Counted from the first letter of the stretch, positions 17,549-41,852 are shown. The stretch is 64,000 bases of DNA from Cordia subcordata (GCA_028554755.1 JAPTOF010000019.1:6148001-6212000), one strand, 5' to 3'. Notes: generated from the sequence alone by a model not told the origin. Made by a program: numbers and translations.

Positions 17549-20500
17549 ATAAAAGTAGACTAGCAGATGTTTTGTTTTGAAAACGTTATGTGAATCTCTT
17601 ATTTCATTTGATACACCCCTGCAGCAGTGTCTTGGTATAGTTTTGTTGATGTTAAAGTTGGAAAAGGTCTAGCTTTCACCACACATTCGGCTATGCATAT
17701 ATATGCTAGCACGACTCCATTGAGGCATTTCATTACTGTAACGAGAACTGTTTAAACTTCATAGGATACCTTTACTGATTTCTCCTACATTCTATTGGCA
17801 CATTACGCCTAGGTGACTGGGGCCTTTTATATGAGGTTTGAATTCCCTTTCGTGATATAATATTGTAAAGAGATTTAATGGTAATAAATTGTTTACTGTA
17901 ATTGCACTGGTAGTTTACTATTATAGTATTATAATGTTATAAAAAGATCTATACGAGGAAAGCAATAATAGTGAGTTTTTAGCAAATTCACCTCCCTGTT
18001 TAGAAGGCTAGGTTTATCCCCATTCATTATTTCCATTCGTTAGTGCTCTATTGTTTGGATGTAACATTTAGACACTTTTGTTGTTTCTAAATTCTTTAGG
18101 AGGAAAAAGTGTGAGATTCAAATCATTCCCAACGTTTGGAAAGTTTAACGCCCTCCAACTTTGAATATTTTTGTTGTCGCAGTGTTTCCATTGGATAGTG
18201 AAACTCTTGATTCATGTGGCGAGGATTTTTACAGCATTTAAGGGCATCAAAGTGAAGTTAGTTATCTCAATATCTTAACTTAAGCTAGACTAAACAAATT
18301 TTTTAATCATATACATATATTAGATAAGATTTTTTTTTTCCAAAATTTAATTTTAACACAAGTCTATTCCAAATAGATAGTTGTGGGAAGCTTTTCTTAG
18401 CCTTTTTCATGCTGTCAAGCTTTAAGATGACGAAAGATTTGGACATGGTGAAAGTTGAGAAAAGTTCCTAGGCAAATGATTACGGTGTTTTGGGAGCAAG
18501 GTGAAAGAGAGCGTTCTATTGTTTTGCCGTCAAGCACGTCAGTCAAGGGGGAAAAAAAATTAGCACTCTGCACTCCCATCAGAACAATGATGAGGCTTTT
18601 GCACAGTGAAATCACTATTCGCACATTTTCCCCTCCAATACATTCACTATAAGTCCTTGAGAGTTCATGCAATTTGAATAATAGACGAACGCATCATTAA
18701 GTTAGTAACTATTGGAAAATACGTATAAAGTTCGTTGCACGTGACGTTCTTAACAAGATAAGGAAATTAATAAGAGGCTTTATATCATTATTTTTCACAA
18801 TGTGTTCTTTCATTAAGCATTGTGTTTTTTTGTGTGTGAACAGTACGCGTTATTATTCACGCACATTACATATGTGTTCACTATTTCACAACTATTTGTT
18901 TATTGACTATTTGTTTACTATCCTATAATTATTTGTTCATTGCTCCACATATATTTATTCACCATATCACATATATTTGTTCATCACTCTCTTACACATT
19001 AACATACACAAATACATCAAATATTTGTTCATTACTCCATAATTATTTATTCACTAACTTTTATATATACATCAAATATTTATTCATTATCTTACAAATA
19101 TTTGTTATTTATTCATTATCTTACAAATATTTGTTCACCCCGTATATATACATAATTGAAGGTGAATTGATCTTGGAGCATCTGAACACCGCGTGGGAGG
19201 TACAATTAGAATCGTGATGAGGAGAGAGAGATTGGTAGTTGCGGTGAGGGGAGATGATGCCAAAATCTTCCTCGGCATGAGAAAGAAGACAACGGGTTTT
19301 AATGGTGAATCGATACCTGGAAGGTTTTCTTAGACATGATGCACATTGTTACGATTAGCAGGAAAATGTGAATTTTTTAGTGATTTTTATTTGGCGTGAG
19401 ATGACCGGTGGTGTTACTAGTGAAGCAAAGAAGAAAAAAAAAAAAAAGAAGACAGAGGTCAGGAGAGAGAAGAACAAAGAGAGAGAAAGGAGGAGACAGA
19501 GAGTGAGTGAAACACATACAATGTTAAGTTGTTTTTATTTTTTTAAACGTGAAGAAACATGATACTTCGCAAGAACATGATGTAGAACTATGGTATAATT
19601 TGCGGATTGATAGCACATTAATAATACAAGATAAAAAAAATTAATGACACGAGATGATATCATACCATCAATTGCCATTTATTTATTTGCGTATGTATTG
19701 CTTAGCAATTTTCCTTTTTCCTTTGAGTTAGGATCTAGCAAATCATATTGGACTTAAGACTAACTTTTATTGGATCTGATGTAATTACAGAAAAGTTTTT
19801 TCAATAAATATGTTTTTCATGATCAAACTTGTATTCTCTTTTTTATAAATGTAAGTTTACTGCTAGTCCAATTAACAACTTATTAAGGTAATGTTTAGCA
19901 ATTCTAATACTGCCAGACAGCGACCCTAAAGATCAGGAATAGGACTGGGAAGAGTGAAAACCTTTTCCCCCATGCGCAGATTAGATTGGATTACCCTGGC
20001 AAATAGCGACAAAATCATTCTAGAAAGTGTCCATATATATATATATGTATATGTGCGTATGTATGTATATATATAAATCCAATATATAAACACAGCTTAA
20101 TTAACTGTTATTAGGTGATCATTCAATCATGCAAAACTGGAATTATTTTAATATGAATATATTACTGTTGGTCGACTCATGTAACATGAAAGATCAACAA
20201 TGATCACACTTCTGCGCTCACGTCTTACGAAACAACGCGTGCGCAATGATTGTTAATTATGCCCTTCTGCTCGCGAAATCATCATGTGTGCGGGAAATGG
20301 TGGACCACCAAAGCTCCGTGCCACTCTCATGGAGATTTACATAATATAATTTTTCTTTTCATTTTCCTTTTAATATTAATGTAAATCTTCGGATTATGTA
20401 ATAGACGACTTTTTTTGTGTAGGGATCTCTTGTAGCATGATAATATTATAATTATAATATAATAATTTTGAACTGTCCACATTGTTTATTATAACTATCT

Positions 20501-20990
20501 CAATAATTTTAACTTTTGATTTTAGTTATAATATCATAATAAGGATTTTATTTCCATCTCTTCATGTTTCATGTTATGAATTATGAAGTTTTCTTCAAAA
20601 TCAATTAATGTAAGAATAGTTGTTATGGATTACTTGACCTTTTCTTATAAAAAAGATTGCATATCTAAAACTTATTTTTGTGAACCAATATATATAAATA
20701 AATAAATAAAGTAATTCCCAATTCGTGAGCTGAGGTGAGGGATTGAACAAAAAGAATTGCAAATCAAATTTTGTTTTGAAACGAGTAAGCTTGCAAATAG
20801 AAGAAGATTAGACTAGTTCGAGCAGAACCTCTGAACAACAAAATCCTTTATATTCAGGGGAGTTATTACTGTTAATATGCTCTAATAGCTATCTTATTTA
20901 ATTCTCAATATTTTAAGTAGGGGTTTTGTTCATCCCAAAGTCATCTTCCAGATCTCCTTTCCCACATCTGTAAAATTGTAACAGTATAAA
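17549..20990. other. Intergenic DNA, no gene seen
   Basis: AT-rich. Positions ~18890-19140 form a degenerate array of TATTTGTTCATT-like units with TATA and TTACAAATATTTG variants. An AG-rich purine tract lies at 19425-19505, and alternating TA/TG near 20030-20075. No reading frame resembles a known protein. Confidence 0.5.
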
Positions 20991-20994
20991 ATTA

Positions 20995-21140
20995 AAGAAT
21001 TGTTAGAGTGAAATTGAAATAGAGGTTCTCTAAATTGAGAGTTTGGTAAAAATAAAACAATTATTGTAATACAATTGAAAATAGGAGATCTTAAACTTTA
21101 AAAAAATGACTTAAATCACTTAAATTTAAAGAAAAAATAA
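20995..21140. mobile_element. Truncated relative of the MITE in the SDH1 promoter
   Basis: The order of short blocks (TTAGAGTGAAATTGAAAT, TTCTCTAAATTGA, then AATAAAACAATT and TTAAAAAAATGA) follows the right half of the element at 35141-35538. The terminal inverted repeats are not evident, so this is probably a fragment. Confidence 0.5.
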
Positions 21141-21504
21141 AAAAGCGATCACGTAAATGGACAACACTACATCAAGGTCTAACTCTACCATCGAGAATCA
21201 TAACGGGTAGATGGTGTGCACGATTGAAGATCTAGATGGTTTGTAAGACTGAAGATCTGTGGGCTTTCCGTAGCTGGTGCCACCCACCAAATCTATACTC
21301 TAAATCTATCCGGGTTGTAGAAGGCCTCAACCCTTCAGCTATGGGAGCCATGGCCTACATACCTTGACAAAGAAAAAACAAAGACCAAACAACAGATTTT
21401 TTTTTTTCAAAAAAAAAAAAAAAGAAAGAAAGAAGGAGCGTGGCCCACATACGGTAAAGTGGCCGACAGATGCACATTAACATCACCATCCTAAGTGAGC
21501 CAAA

Positions 21505-21522
21505 CGTGTGTGTTGACACGTG
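21505..21522 (+). promoter_or_regulatory. BRRE-like CGTGTG next to a CACGTG G-box
   Basis: CGTGTG at 21505-21510 matches the BZR1-binding brassinosteroid response element, and CACGTG at 21517-21522 is a G-box with a TTGAC core just before it. The pair lies ~2.5 kb before DWF4, whose Arabidopsis homologue is feedback-repressed by BZR1. Distance and short motif length make a role speculative. Confidence 0.25.
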
Positions 21523-22440
21523 GCACCCAACAGTCCATGTACAAAAGGGCAATGATTGGTTAGTTCACAAGTTTATCTGGAAGAAGGACCATCCGCACGA
21601 GTGGTTGGGCAAGCCCTCCCATATTGGCTGCTTGGTTGGTTATTAGGCCCATATCTTTTCCTTTTTCTATTTTAGTTAAAAGTTATACTCCTGTAATTAA
21701 GCAAACCCATCCTAGATTAGCTACGCATTAGACACTACCTTATCTATTACAATAATATTCTATTTGATCCTTTTATCTCCTCCTTTTTTATGATAAAAAC
21801 ACATATTGGGTATCAAACTTTAAATGTATGTGATAATTTAAGATATTATTCAATCAGTAATATTATAGTGCTTCTTATATAATGACAAGATCTACATTAC
21901 AAGATGACGTAGCAAAATTGAAATGAATCATGCAAGATTGAAAAGGCAAATAATAATCTTATTTTCAATTTATAATTAGATTATTTGGCAATGAAGAAGA
22001 ATCCTTCTCACCTAAATCTATAGCATAAGACAAGATGGCTTATCGATACATATTAGGATTTATTTCGTCTCGTGTTGTAGTGGGCACAATAATCATGAGA
22101 GCTGTGTCTACTAGTGGAAGGGTAGAAGTACGTATCTTTCCACATTATACTTTTCTACCTTAACGGCTAAACATCTATTAATGTTGAATTTTTTGTATCA
22201 TCTCGTAAAAGCAAGTGAGTTTAGAAATTGAATAATATCTTACTATAACCAAATATATTAGAAAAAACTAACGTAAAATAAGAGCAAACGGAATCATCAT
22301 GAATATCTTCTGATATCATGAATATTGAGGTTATTAGAAAAAAACTAAAATGAAGTAAGCAGCAAACGTAAGTATATCATACATGAAGATGTATATTCTG
22401 CCAGTTTTCTTTTGAAATTAATTTAAAATGTTCAATAAAG
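21523..22440. other. Intergenic DNA, no gene seen
   Basis: No recognisable coding, RNA or repeat signal apart from oligo-A/T runs. Confidence 0.5.
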
Positions 22441-22446
22441 AAGGTA

Positions 22447-22915
22447 GGGTGTTTGGTTTTACTTTTTTTCTGGTCAAACTTACTTAAAGTCTAATTTAAA
22501 CTAATAGAAGTATTTGTTTTAATTAAAAATGTGCTTTTTTTAAGTAGCTTTAAGTAGAAAATAAAAAGCTCCCCAACTCCAGTTTTTGCTTTTTATGACT
22601 TTAAGCACGTTGAAAAAAAGCAAGTTTAACCAAATCATTTACTATCTCATCCTTACTTTTTTATTTTTATTACTAAAATATCTTTTCTTTTTTATCTTAT
22701 ACTTACCTTTTTAAATTATATTTTAATGTCTTTAATAGTTATTTTAACTATATAACTTACTTTTCAGCCCACTTTAATCAAACATGTAAATATTTATTTT
22801 TATAACTATAACTTTTATTCAAACACGTAACTACTTAAAGTTGACAATAAAAAAAAGTCACTTAAAGCTAGAAGTGCTTTAAGTAGCTTTTTTATAAGCC
22901 AATCCAAACACCCTC
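22447..22915. mobile_element. MITE-like element with GGGTGTTTGG ends
   Basis: The left end GGGTGTTTGGTTTTA and the right end TAAGCCAATCCAAACACCC form imperfect terminal inverted repeats around ~470 bp of AT-rich non-coding DNA in which AAGTAGCTTTAAGTAG-like motifs also recur in inverted order. The ends resemble the Tourist-like MITE at 2979-3090. A TTA follows the right end, but the left flank is changed, so the target duplication is not proven. Confidence 0.6.
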
Positions 22916-23832
22916 TTAGTAACGCATACGGTTTAGTACGTAACCTACCACTTTAATTTATAAGCTAATTAATGTCAGCAACTTGTAATTATCCACGCAT
23001 GTCCTGCAAAAGAGGATTTTCTTATAATTTCTCGACAAAAAGAAAAGAATTTATATGGTTAGATTCACGACATCGCATCTACATACGATCTGGATTTGGA
23101 TTGCCACCCGTATCAAGTCACTTATAGCAATAAGAAAGACATTTTTAAAAATATTCATATGCATCTAACATAAAATTCAATTCTGAAAAAGAGAAATTTT
23201 TCTGAGAATGCCTTTCCACTCTCCTACTATTTACTTTTTTTTTTTATAAGTCTGAATTTCATAAACAATTTAAATTATTATAATATTAGACTTTCTTGTA
23301 TTATTATAAAAAAATATTTAATATAAAAAGATCCTAATTCATACATTATTGGTCTTGCATGGAAGGATGACTCTTTCATATTAGATGTAATAATCATAGA
23401 AAGTACTCCACCCTCTTAGAAAAGGAATTAATGAGTCCCTTATTTTGCAAGATTGGGAAGCGTGCACTAATATTAGTTAATAAAAAGAATTGTGGTTTTA
23501 GTACAAAAAATTGTAGGCAGAACAAAAATTTGTTAAAAAAAATTATAAGTCTAAAATAAAAATTCATCAATCTATAAAAAATTATAAGTATAAAACAAAA
23601 ATTTATCCGTCCTACAAATTTTTGTTGAAGCACTATAAATTTTTGTTTTAAATTTATAATTTTTTTTAAAAAAAAACTGACATGAATTTGTACTTATGGA
23701 AGAAAAATCCTGCAAGACTTAATTGCGACTGTGAAAGCTGCTGAGATAATTTAGTATTTTATTACGGAAAACGTTGTCTGCGTACGTAAATCAACATATT
23801 AAATTGCGAGATGACATGCAACCAATAAATCC
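22916..23832. other. Region upstream of DWF4
   Basis: AT-rich DNA. Positions 23500-23660 hold opposed short repeats of AAATTTTTGTT/AACAAAAATTT type that could fold, possibly a decayed inverted element. CAAT is seen at 23823. No gene is seen. Confidence 0.45.
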
Positions 23833-23840
23833 TATAAAAG
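23833..23840 (+). promoter_or_regulatory. Putative TATA box of DWF4
   Basis: TATAAAAG lies 232 bases before the DWF4 start codon, with CCAAT a few bases upstream. Transcription would then begin near 23865, leaving a ~200-base leader that contains the GA tract. This is inferred from sequence only. Confidence 0.5.
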
Positions 23841-24005
23841 CAAGTTCGGTTTCGTCCAAGTAAACCTGCTCTAAAGCAGTGGAAATCTATATAGGAAATC
23901 ATTAACATCTCTTTATAAATTTGAGAACTTCTCAAAAGTAGATTTCTGCAGTTTAGATTTTTGCTTACAACAAGTTGAGCATATAATATTCAGAGAAGAG
24001 GAGAG

Positions 24006-24009
<4 letters not shown>

Positions 24010-24050
<41 letters not shown>
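24010..24050 (+). repeat. (GA)20 tract in the DWF4 leader
   Basis: An uninterrupted GA/AG run ends 14 bases before the DWF4 ATG. It lies between the putative TATA box and the start codon and is probably transcribed. GA tracts are bound by plant BBR/BPC GAGA-binding proteins (family knowledge), so it may be regulatory, and it should be length-polymorphic. Confidence 0.85.
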
Positions 24051-24054
<4 letters not shown>

Positions 24055-24058
24055 CTGA

Positions 24059-29283
<5,225 letters not shown>

Positions 29284-32200
29284 CTAGAAATATATAGTAT
29301 ACATAATAGTCGTGTTTAGAATGAGTTTCTCGTTATAAAAAATATGATAAAGGAACCTTCCTCACCGTCAACCTTTGACGCTTCTTCGGTGGAGCAAGAG
29401 AGATTATTTGCTCGTTGAGGAACTGAGTTCTTGGATGATTATGTAGCCTAGCATTAAGTTCTTTCAATTCTATTCAGCTTACATGAGAACGGTGGAGCCT
29501 ATCAGTGCGATACTGGAATTCAAGGACCATGCATGCACGTTCTTATCTCCTTGTAAATCACAAGTACTCCACTCTTTTTGCCCTAATTATTTGGGTGTAA
29601 CTGAAGCAGTAATTATTCATTTGTATGTCATCGATATATATTGTTTGGTTTTATCAAGTGTAATAATTACATACAATTGCGCTAGTGTCTTCCTACATTT
29701 GCTATTTTGATTTTAAGGGATGGATGAATTTCACAAGAAAATTATATTCAGATTTTATTATTTGTTGAGGAATGTCGAGTGACGACATGCACAATAAACG
29801 ATAGAAATTACATTAAAAATTTTTGAAGTGATTTTATAAACGTCTAAACCTTCTCCCACGCACATAGCTTTTATATATGAAATTAAAGAAAATCTCTAAT
29901 TGGCTTTTTCTAAAATAAGTAGAAAGAAACTCTCATCCCATGATTAGATATTTTTGTACGTACGAATAACAAAAAGATGTGTCTCCCCTCTGAACCAAAA
30001 AAAAAAAAAGAAAAGAAAATGCGTGTTTATTTGATCTTGATCCTTGTGGAGTAAGAGGGAGACTATGGGATGTGACTCGATCTGTGAAAATATATAATTA
30101 CAAGTGCAAAAGTCCTATTTATTTAACAATATTTTAAAGAATTTTAACCCTATTCGATCCAATTCAAATTAGATTTCTACTTATACGTGTGAATCAAGTG
30201 GACTTGAATTTGAACAAAAACCCATCGGAGCAACCAGCCCCCTTCAACATCTCTCATGATGATGTGACAATATTTTAGAATTTTCGGGTGCATCTCTCAT
30301 GATTTTTCGCCATTATATTGTCTATACAGGCACCATTGCCGTTCAATTCTGCGATGCATTATAAAAAGTAGGAGACAACCTTATTAGCCTTCTCCGGTCC
30401 GCGCCTACGTATGACTTATTGTCTGTATCCTTCTTGCCTTTCCCACGATATCAATAATGCGCTAACCAAATAATTATAAGCATTCAATTTGGTGTCTCCT
30501 CTCGCTTCTCGAGTCTCTGTTGACATATCACCATATAAATATATTTGCCCTAGGGATCGCAGCAATACGCATGCGAGCAGGAGGTTTAGTAGTTGTCAAC
30601 AGGTGGAGGAGATGGCCTGTTGTGAGGCGCCTCGACCCTCTGTCTATATCTTGAATCCTAAAAGGCTGCCTCCGTTTTGCATTTTCTAACACTTAATTAA
30701 CTCACTTTGTGTCTTACCAGTACGTTCCATATCTTTTGGTTGATTTTGAGGTCCACTTTTCATAAATTTCGTGGTCCACTTCAGCAAGTGGCGCTGCTGT
30801 ACATTGACCATCTACCATTCCAAAATATCCTGAAATTTATGCCTGCCCAATTTTAATTCTAGATAAACAATTAACGGCCGCGTCGGTTATATGAATGTAA
30901 CGACGATATTATTAGCCATTATTGTTGGTAAAAAAATTCTCCTGATCGTTTATTTCCGGGATATTTTATTATGGGAAACAAAACGAAATTCACTTTGCAA
31001 TGTAAGCTCAAGAAACGGAAGCCAAATGAAGACTAATTAGATGAAGACTGCCATTAGATGATTAGAATTAAGGCCGGAAGATGATGTGGAAGAGGACAAG
31101 TCATTAAGGCAAACTGATTGTCTGTGTAAGCTGACTGAGAATACAAATGGCCAATATTGAAAGAGAAAAAAGAAAAGAAAATCTAACTGAAGAACACATA
31201 TATTGTGCATATATATGTTGGCGATCAGTTGCAAATACTATTCGGTTATGTATCAATTCCAGCAATATGATGTGTTAGACAAAGCCTGCCCAATCGACAA
31301 AGCCTAAAAGGTTAGTTTGCTATCCAAAAAATTCACGACAAGCTCTTTGTGGGCTGCGGAATGCGATCTGGGCTTCATCCACGCACGGTCTCCACTAGAA
31401 TTAAAGGCTCACCCTCACTCTGAATGAGAATGGGTAAATCAACCATACAAATCGGACCCGTCGCCTGGGTATGCTTCATTTTGTTTTTACTTACGAAGAT
31501 GTATAGATAACATACCTCTCTAATTCTATGAAAGAAGAGATTTAGTGTGAAACATATCTAAAGAGAAGCCAATTTTTGTGTTGATTGGTTAGCGCACCAT
31601 GGTCTTTGTCAACTCCTCGAATTCCATAAACTAGGTGAGCTGCCAAGAGATTTGTTATTGGTGGTGGAAAAGGACAAGAAAAGAAAAATATACTCTCGAT
31701 TTGTGATCACATAGTTTTTTCATCGACTTAGTCTCCTACAGGACAAAAGTAAAAGAGAAGAAGAAGAGATTTAGGAGTGGTTGAGTGTAGTTCAGCTAGG
31801 AATTGACAGAGTAAATCCTTTTAATAAGATTGTGGACTACCTAATTAGATAGATATTCAATATATGCATATATAGGAAATAGATAGAGCTAATAGCCTAA
31901 TATGTAGAGCTGTTCTTGAAATCTGAAATTTAGACTAGAGTGCTCTTATGTATAGAATGAGTGTGTGAACGTACATCATTTTGTTTCATGTAAATGGTTT
32001 CCTCTTCAATGTGATATTCACTTATCCAATAAATAGGGAAAAAAATTCAAGGTTATGGTATGAAACCATTAATTGATATGTCCTGTGTTCTTTTTCTGCT
32101 GAGCAAGTAAGTATTTTATTCACTTCAAAAACAATTTATAATAACAAAGATCGAACATACCTCCAGCCTCCACCATATCGGTTCTACACCATTTGTTTAC

Positions 32201-32860
32201 GCCATCTTTTACATTTTCTTTTTGGAAATTCATCACATATATTAGATAATCTATCTATATATATACCCATTAATCATTATCTTGTATTTCTATTACTTTC
32301 TTTACCTGTCATTTGTCATAATTTGCTTCCACTTTTGTTGATGAAGTGTATTTTTTTATAAGTTCTGTTCATTGCTGTTTTTAATTTTGCACATTAAAAG
32401 ATGTAATTTCTTCTACCCATTTTAATTATATATGATTCTTACCGTCCGAGTGTGCACTTGAGAATGTAAAATGTAACTTTTGAATGAAAACAAAATATAA
32501 AATGCAATCAGACATGACTTTTTTAGTGAGGATGACTACTTTCCAATTTAAATATTTTTCAATTATTGCAGTTCTCTTGTACAAAAGAATGATTGTTATT
32601 GATTATTTACGATATATATATATATATATATAATATGTTAACGTAAACTGTAAAAATATAATAAATAAAAATATTAAAATTACTTATTCATTTATTTTTT
32701 TCATGCATCACACAAATTATTGTCTAGTATACCAAATTTCCTAGTATCAAATGTGACATAACTCTAATTGAAAACTGTATTTATCGAACCTCATAGGCAA
32801 TTCTATGTAGTATTATTTTATCTGATTAAGATGCTAACTGGTAACACGACATTATTGCGA
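29284..32860. other. DWF4 3' UTR and intergenic DNA
   Basis: The first few hundred bases probably include the DWF4 3' UTR. ATATAAATATATT at 30533 followed by a 25-codon frame (ATG 30612 to TAA) in a less AT-rich stretch (30310-30690) could mark a small transcript, but nothing supports translation. A (TA)n run lies at 32612-32632. No other feature is seen. Confidence 0.45.
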
Positions 32861-32867
32861 CCCCATG

Positions 32868-33043
32868 TTGGAGTTAGCGGCCTGGCCGTGGGCTACGTTG
32901 CTGAGTGTTCCGATCAGCTCCTTCGTGGCTGTGATACTACCACCGAGCTCATTTTCACCACCGATCATTGGTTGACCACCATGCATGCCACGTGGGGCCG
33001 TTGAATCATTAGGTTGACCTAATCCTTCTGGAGCCCTCACCAT
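32868..33043 (-). other. Orphan coding-like island of raised GC
   Basis: A ~175-base patch of higher GC in otherwise AT-rich DNA is open on the minus strand for 63 codons (ATG at 33041-33043, TAA at 32852-32854), with a Gly/Asn/Gln-rich composition. A region upstream on that strand up to ~33150 has no further frame. I do not recognise it. It may be a captured exon or a retrotransposon gag remnant. Confidence 0.25.
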
Positions 33044-34486
33044 CTTCTTTGTGCACGTATAGGCATTTTGCTCTTTCCATTTTGTTCTGTTTTTCCAATA
33101 AAATTTGTTGTTTACTTTTCTTGGTGGACTCCACCGACGATTAATACATTCAGGTTCTCGAAGGAAAAATTATGGTGCAATTCTGTTTCTTCTTTTAGCT
33201 TGAGTACTTAGCTTCGTTACTCTAATGGTTCCTTCAAATTTATTTAGTTTGTTGAATTTTTGACTAAATAACTTATTGTGACAAAGAAAATAGAAAAAAC
33301 TCATTAGATAATCATATAAGTGAAGTAGTTTTATTTAAAAATATTATCAAATCGTTATAAAGACATATTTCTTTTAATTTAAACATTCATAAAAATTTTA
33401 AAATGAAAGTGTTAAAAGTCAAGAATGTAATTTATCTTCGAATATAGATTTTTTTTGGTAATAGATAGAAAAAGAAAACTAATAGTCAAGAAGCTATTTT
33501 ATTTTTTAGATAAACTTTTATCAACTTATTAATTGTAAAAAAATAAGGGTTTGTTTTGCAAATTTAATTGTTAGGGTAGTTTATAACTGTTTGAATAGCT
33601 CATATCTGCTCTATTTTAGCCGTTAGCTGATAGTTATTTAGTTAGTTGGTAAATGTAAACTGACGTAAAAGGATATTGATACTTGGTTATTGTTATTATT
33701 GTTGTTGTTATTGTTATTGTTATGATAATAGCTTTTTAGACCTAGAAGTTCAAAAATTTAGATGAATTGTTTTTTTTAAACCTAAAATGAAAAATTAAAA
33801 GTCAAAGTGAAAAGGCTTGGTTAGCAAAAAAGTGACAAAAAGAGAGAACACATTATTTTGATTGCCAAGGAAAATTGAAAAAAGAAAAAAAGAATGTGTG
33901 AAATTATGCAATTGATTAGTTTTTTTAGTTCTAGAAATTTAAAATTTTGAACTTAGAAATTCAAATTGACTAACACAATTTGGATTTAAGACTTTTAGTC
34001 ATGGAAGAATAGCATCAAAAGCCAGACAATGTCTAGTTCAAAAAAAAGAAAGAAATAAAAAGGCGAACAAGGCTAAAAGCCTAAATTACACTAATGATAA
34101 CCCATGAACAATGACGATGACAAGTCCGTAGCATCATATATTTAACAAATAAGAAAAATCAAGAATTGAAACTTGAATTTAAAAAATTTGAAACTAAATA
34201 TTAAAAAATATTCAAGTTTTATGACTTTAAATATTTAATTTAATAGTTTTTAGATCTAAAAATGCAAATATTTGAATCTAAAAAATTCAACTGAATTTCC
34301 ACCTCTCACCTGATCGAATAATTTTGTTGGCTTGAAATGCAAAAAATAAAAATCTGAAAGCAAAAAGGTGTCATTAATATAGAAATGAAAAAAAGAGTGC
34401 ACATCATTTTAATTGAAAAAGAAAGAGGGGAAATATAGAGTAGATATAAAATTATCTAATCAAATAGTTTATTTGTTTTTCATTAT
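33044..34486. other. AT-rich DNA with recurrent diverged motifs
   Basis: Blocks such as AATTTAAAATTTTGAACTT (33938), TTTTTAGATCTAAAAATGC (34246) and the tandem unit at 34487 share a theme and alternate with AAAAAGAAA-rich pieces, as if the stretch were built from several worn copies of one non-coding repeat. No gene is seen. Confidence 0.4.
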
Positions 34487-34800
34487 AAAAATTTAAAATT
34501 TAAACTTGAAAATTTAAAGTAATTCCCTTAACCCGATTTGAGTTTTTATAACTTTTAATATCTGATCAAATTTTTTTGTTCACAAAACTCAAAATAGTAA
34601 AAAATTCAAATGAATTTCTACCTCATATAAAAATTAAAAAACATAAAATTTAAAATTTAAACTTGAAAATTTAAAGTAATTCCCTTAACCCGATTTGAGT
34701 TTTTATAACTTTTAATATCTGATCAAATTTTTTTGTTCACAAAACTCAAAATAGTAAAAAATTCAAATGAATTTCTACCTCATATAAAAATTAAAAACAT
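34487..34800. repeat. 158-bp near-perfect tandem duplication
   Basis: Copies at 34487-34644 and 34645-34800 appear identical except for the length of one A run and the ends. The unit includes CCCTTAACCCGATTTGAG and CTGATCAAATTTTTTTG. Near-identity implies a recent event or a collapsed/expanded assembly. Confidence 0.9.
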
Positions 34801-35140
34801 AATTAATAAAGGAGTGAGAAAATAAAGAAAAAATCATTTTGCTAAGGAAGGAAAAAAAAAGAGTAAGTATAAAATTATAATTTTGCTATGATAAACATAA
34901 AAATTTACAAATTTGCTATTACAACTATTATATAAATTTTCATTGACAATCATGTATTTTTAGAATTTATTATAATATTATTATTTTGAATATTTATTAT
35001 GAAGAACCATAAATAAATAATACTCAAAAAGTCATTCTTTTTATATTAGTAGAAAAAAATGAGAAAAGAAAAGAAAGGAAAAATCGAAACCAACTCAATA
35101 GTGGCATTAGTAGAGTTCAGGCTCAAAACAAGGGGCATTA

Positions 35141-35538
35141 GACTATCTCTAACAAATCTCCTAAAATACAAAAATTTTCATATTTAGGGTTTTTGTTAAT
35201 AGTAAAGTGCTCCAATAGCTCTCCTATTCTATCTCTAAAATTTTAAATTTTTTTCCAACCTCAAAACAAAACACTTATATATAGGAATTTTTTTTTAATC
35301 CCCAAAGCCAACCCCCAAATTCTATTCCCCATTCTCATAACTTTAACTTTAAAACTACAGCATTATAAAATAAGGGAGCTGTTGGAGTGAAACTGAAATG
35401 AAATTCTCTAAATTGAATATTTAATAAAAAATAAAGCAGCTGTTAGAATAGAATTAAAAATAAAAAATTTCAAAATATAAAAAAATGATTCAAATTATTT
35501 AAATTAAAAAAAAAAATGAGAGGCCGTTGGAGATAGCC
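35141..35538. mobile_element. MITE immediately upstream of SDH1
   Basis: Ends GACTATCTCTAAC and GTTGGAGATAGCC are terminal inverted repeats, flanked by TTA at 35138-35140 and 35539-35541. The 398-bp interior is AT-rich and non-coding. The TTA duplication fits PIF/Harbinger-derived MITEs; the TATCTCCAAC end is common among plant MITEs. It ends 197 bases before the SDH1 start codon, so it lies in or beside the core promoter. Confidence 0.8.
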
Positions 35539-35735
35539 TTAGTTAAGAAGTTCGGGGTTTGTAGCAACGGCCATCACCATCAGCGGCTATCCGTTTCCCA
35601 ACTTTCGAGTAGCCATTTAAATATTCCACATTTTCACCTGTTCATTTCTTTCTATATTCCCGTCTTCTCAGAGCTTATGTTCTCCGCCGAGCAGTTGATA
35701 TATAATATACACTATCATTCACATCACATAAACCC

Positions 35736-41852
<6,117 letters not shown>

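Noticed and set aside
18890..19140. A CRISPR-like or spaced repeat array
   Set aside because: Units are degenerate, AT-only and without unique spacers; the genome is a plant nuclear one.
18903..19217. 104-codon frame
   Set aside because: It translates a degenerate TTTGTTCAT repeat array into a Tyr/Ile/Leu-rich string, which is typical of simple-sequence DNA.
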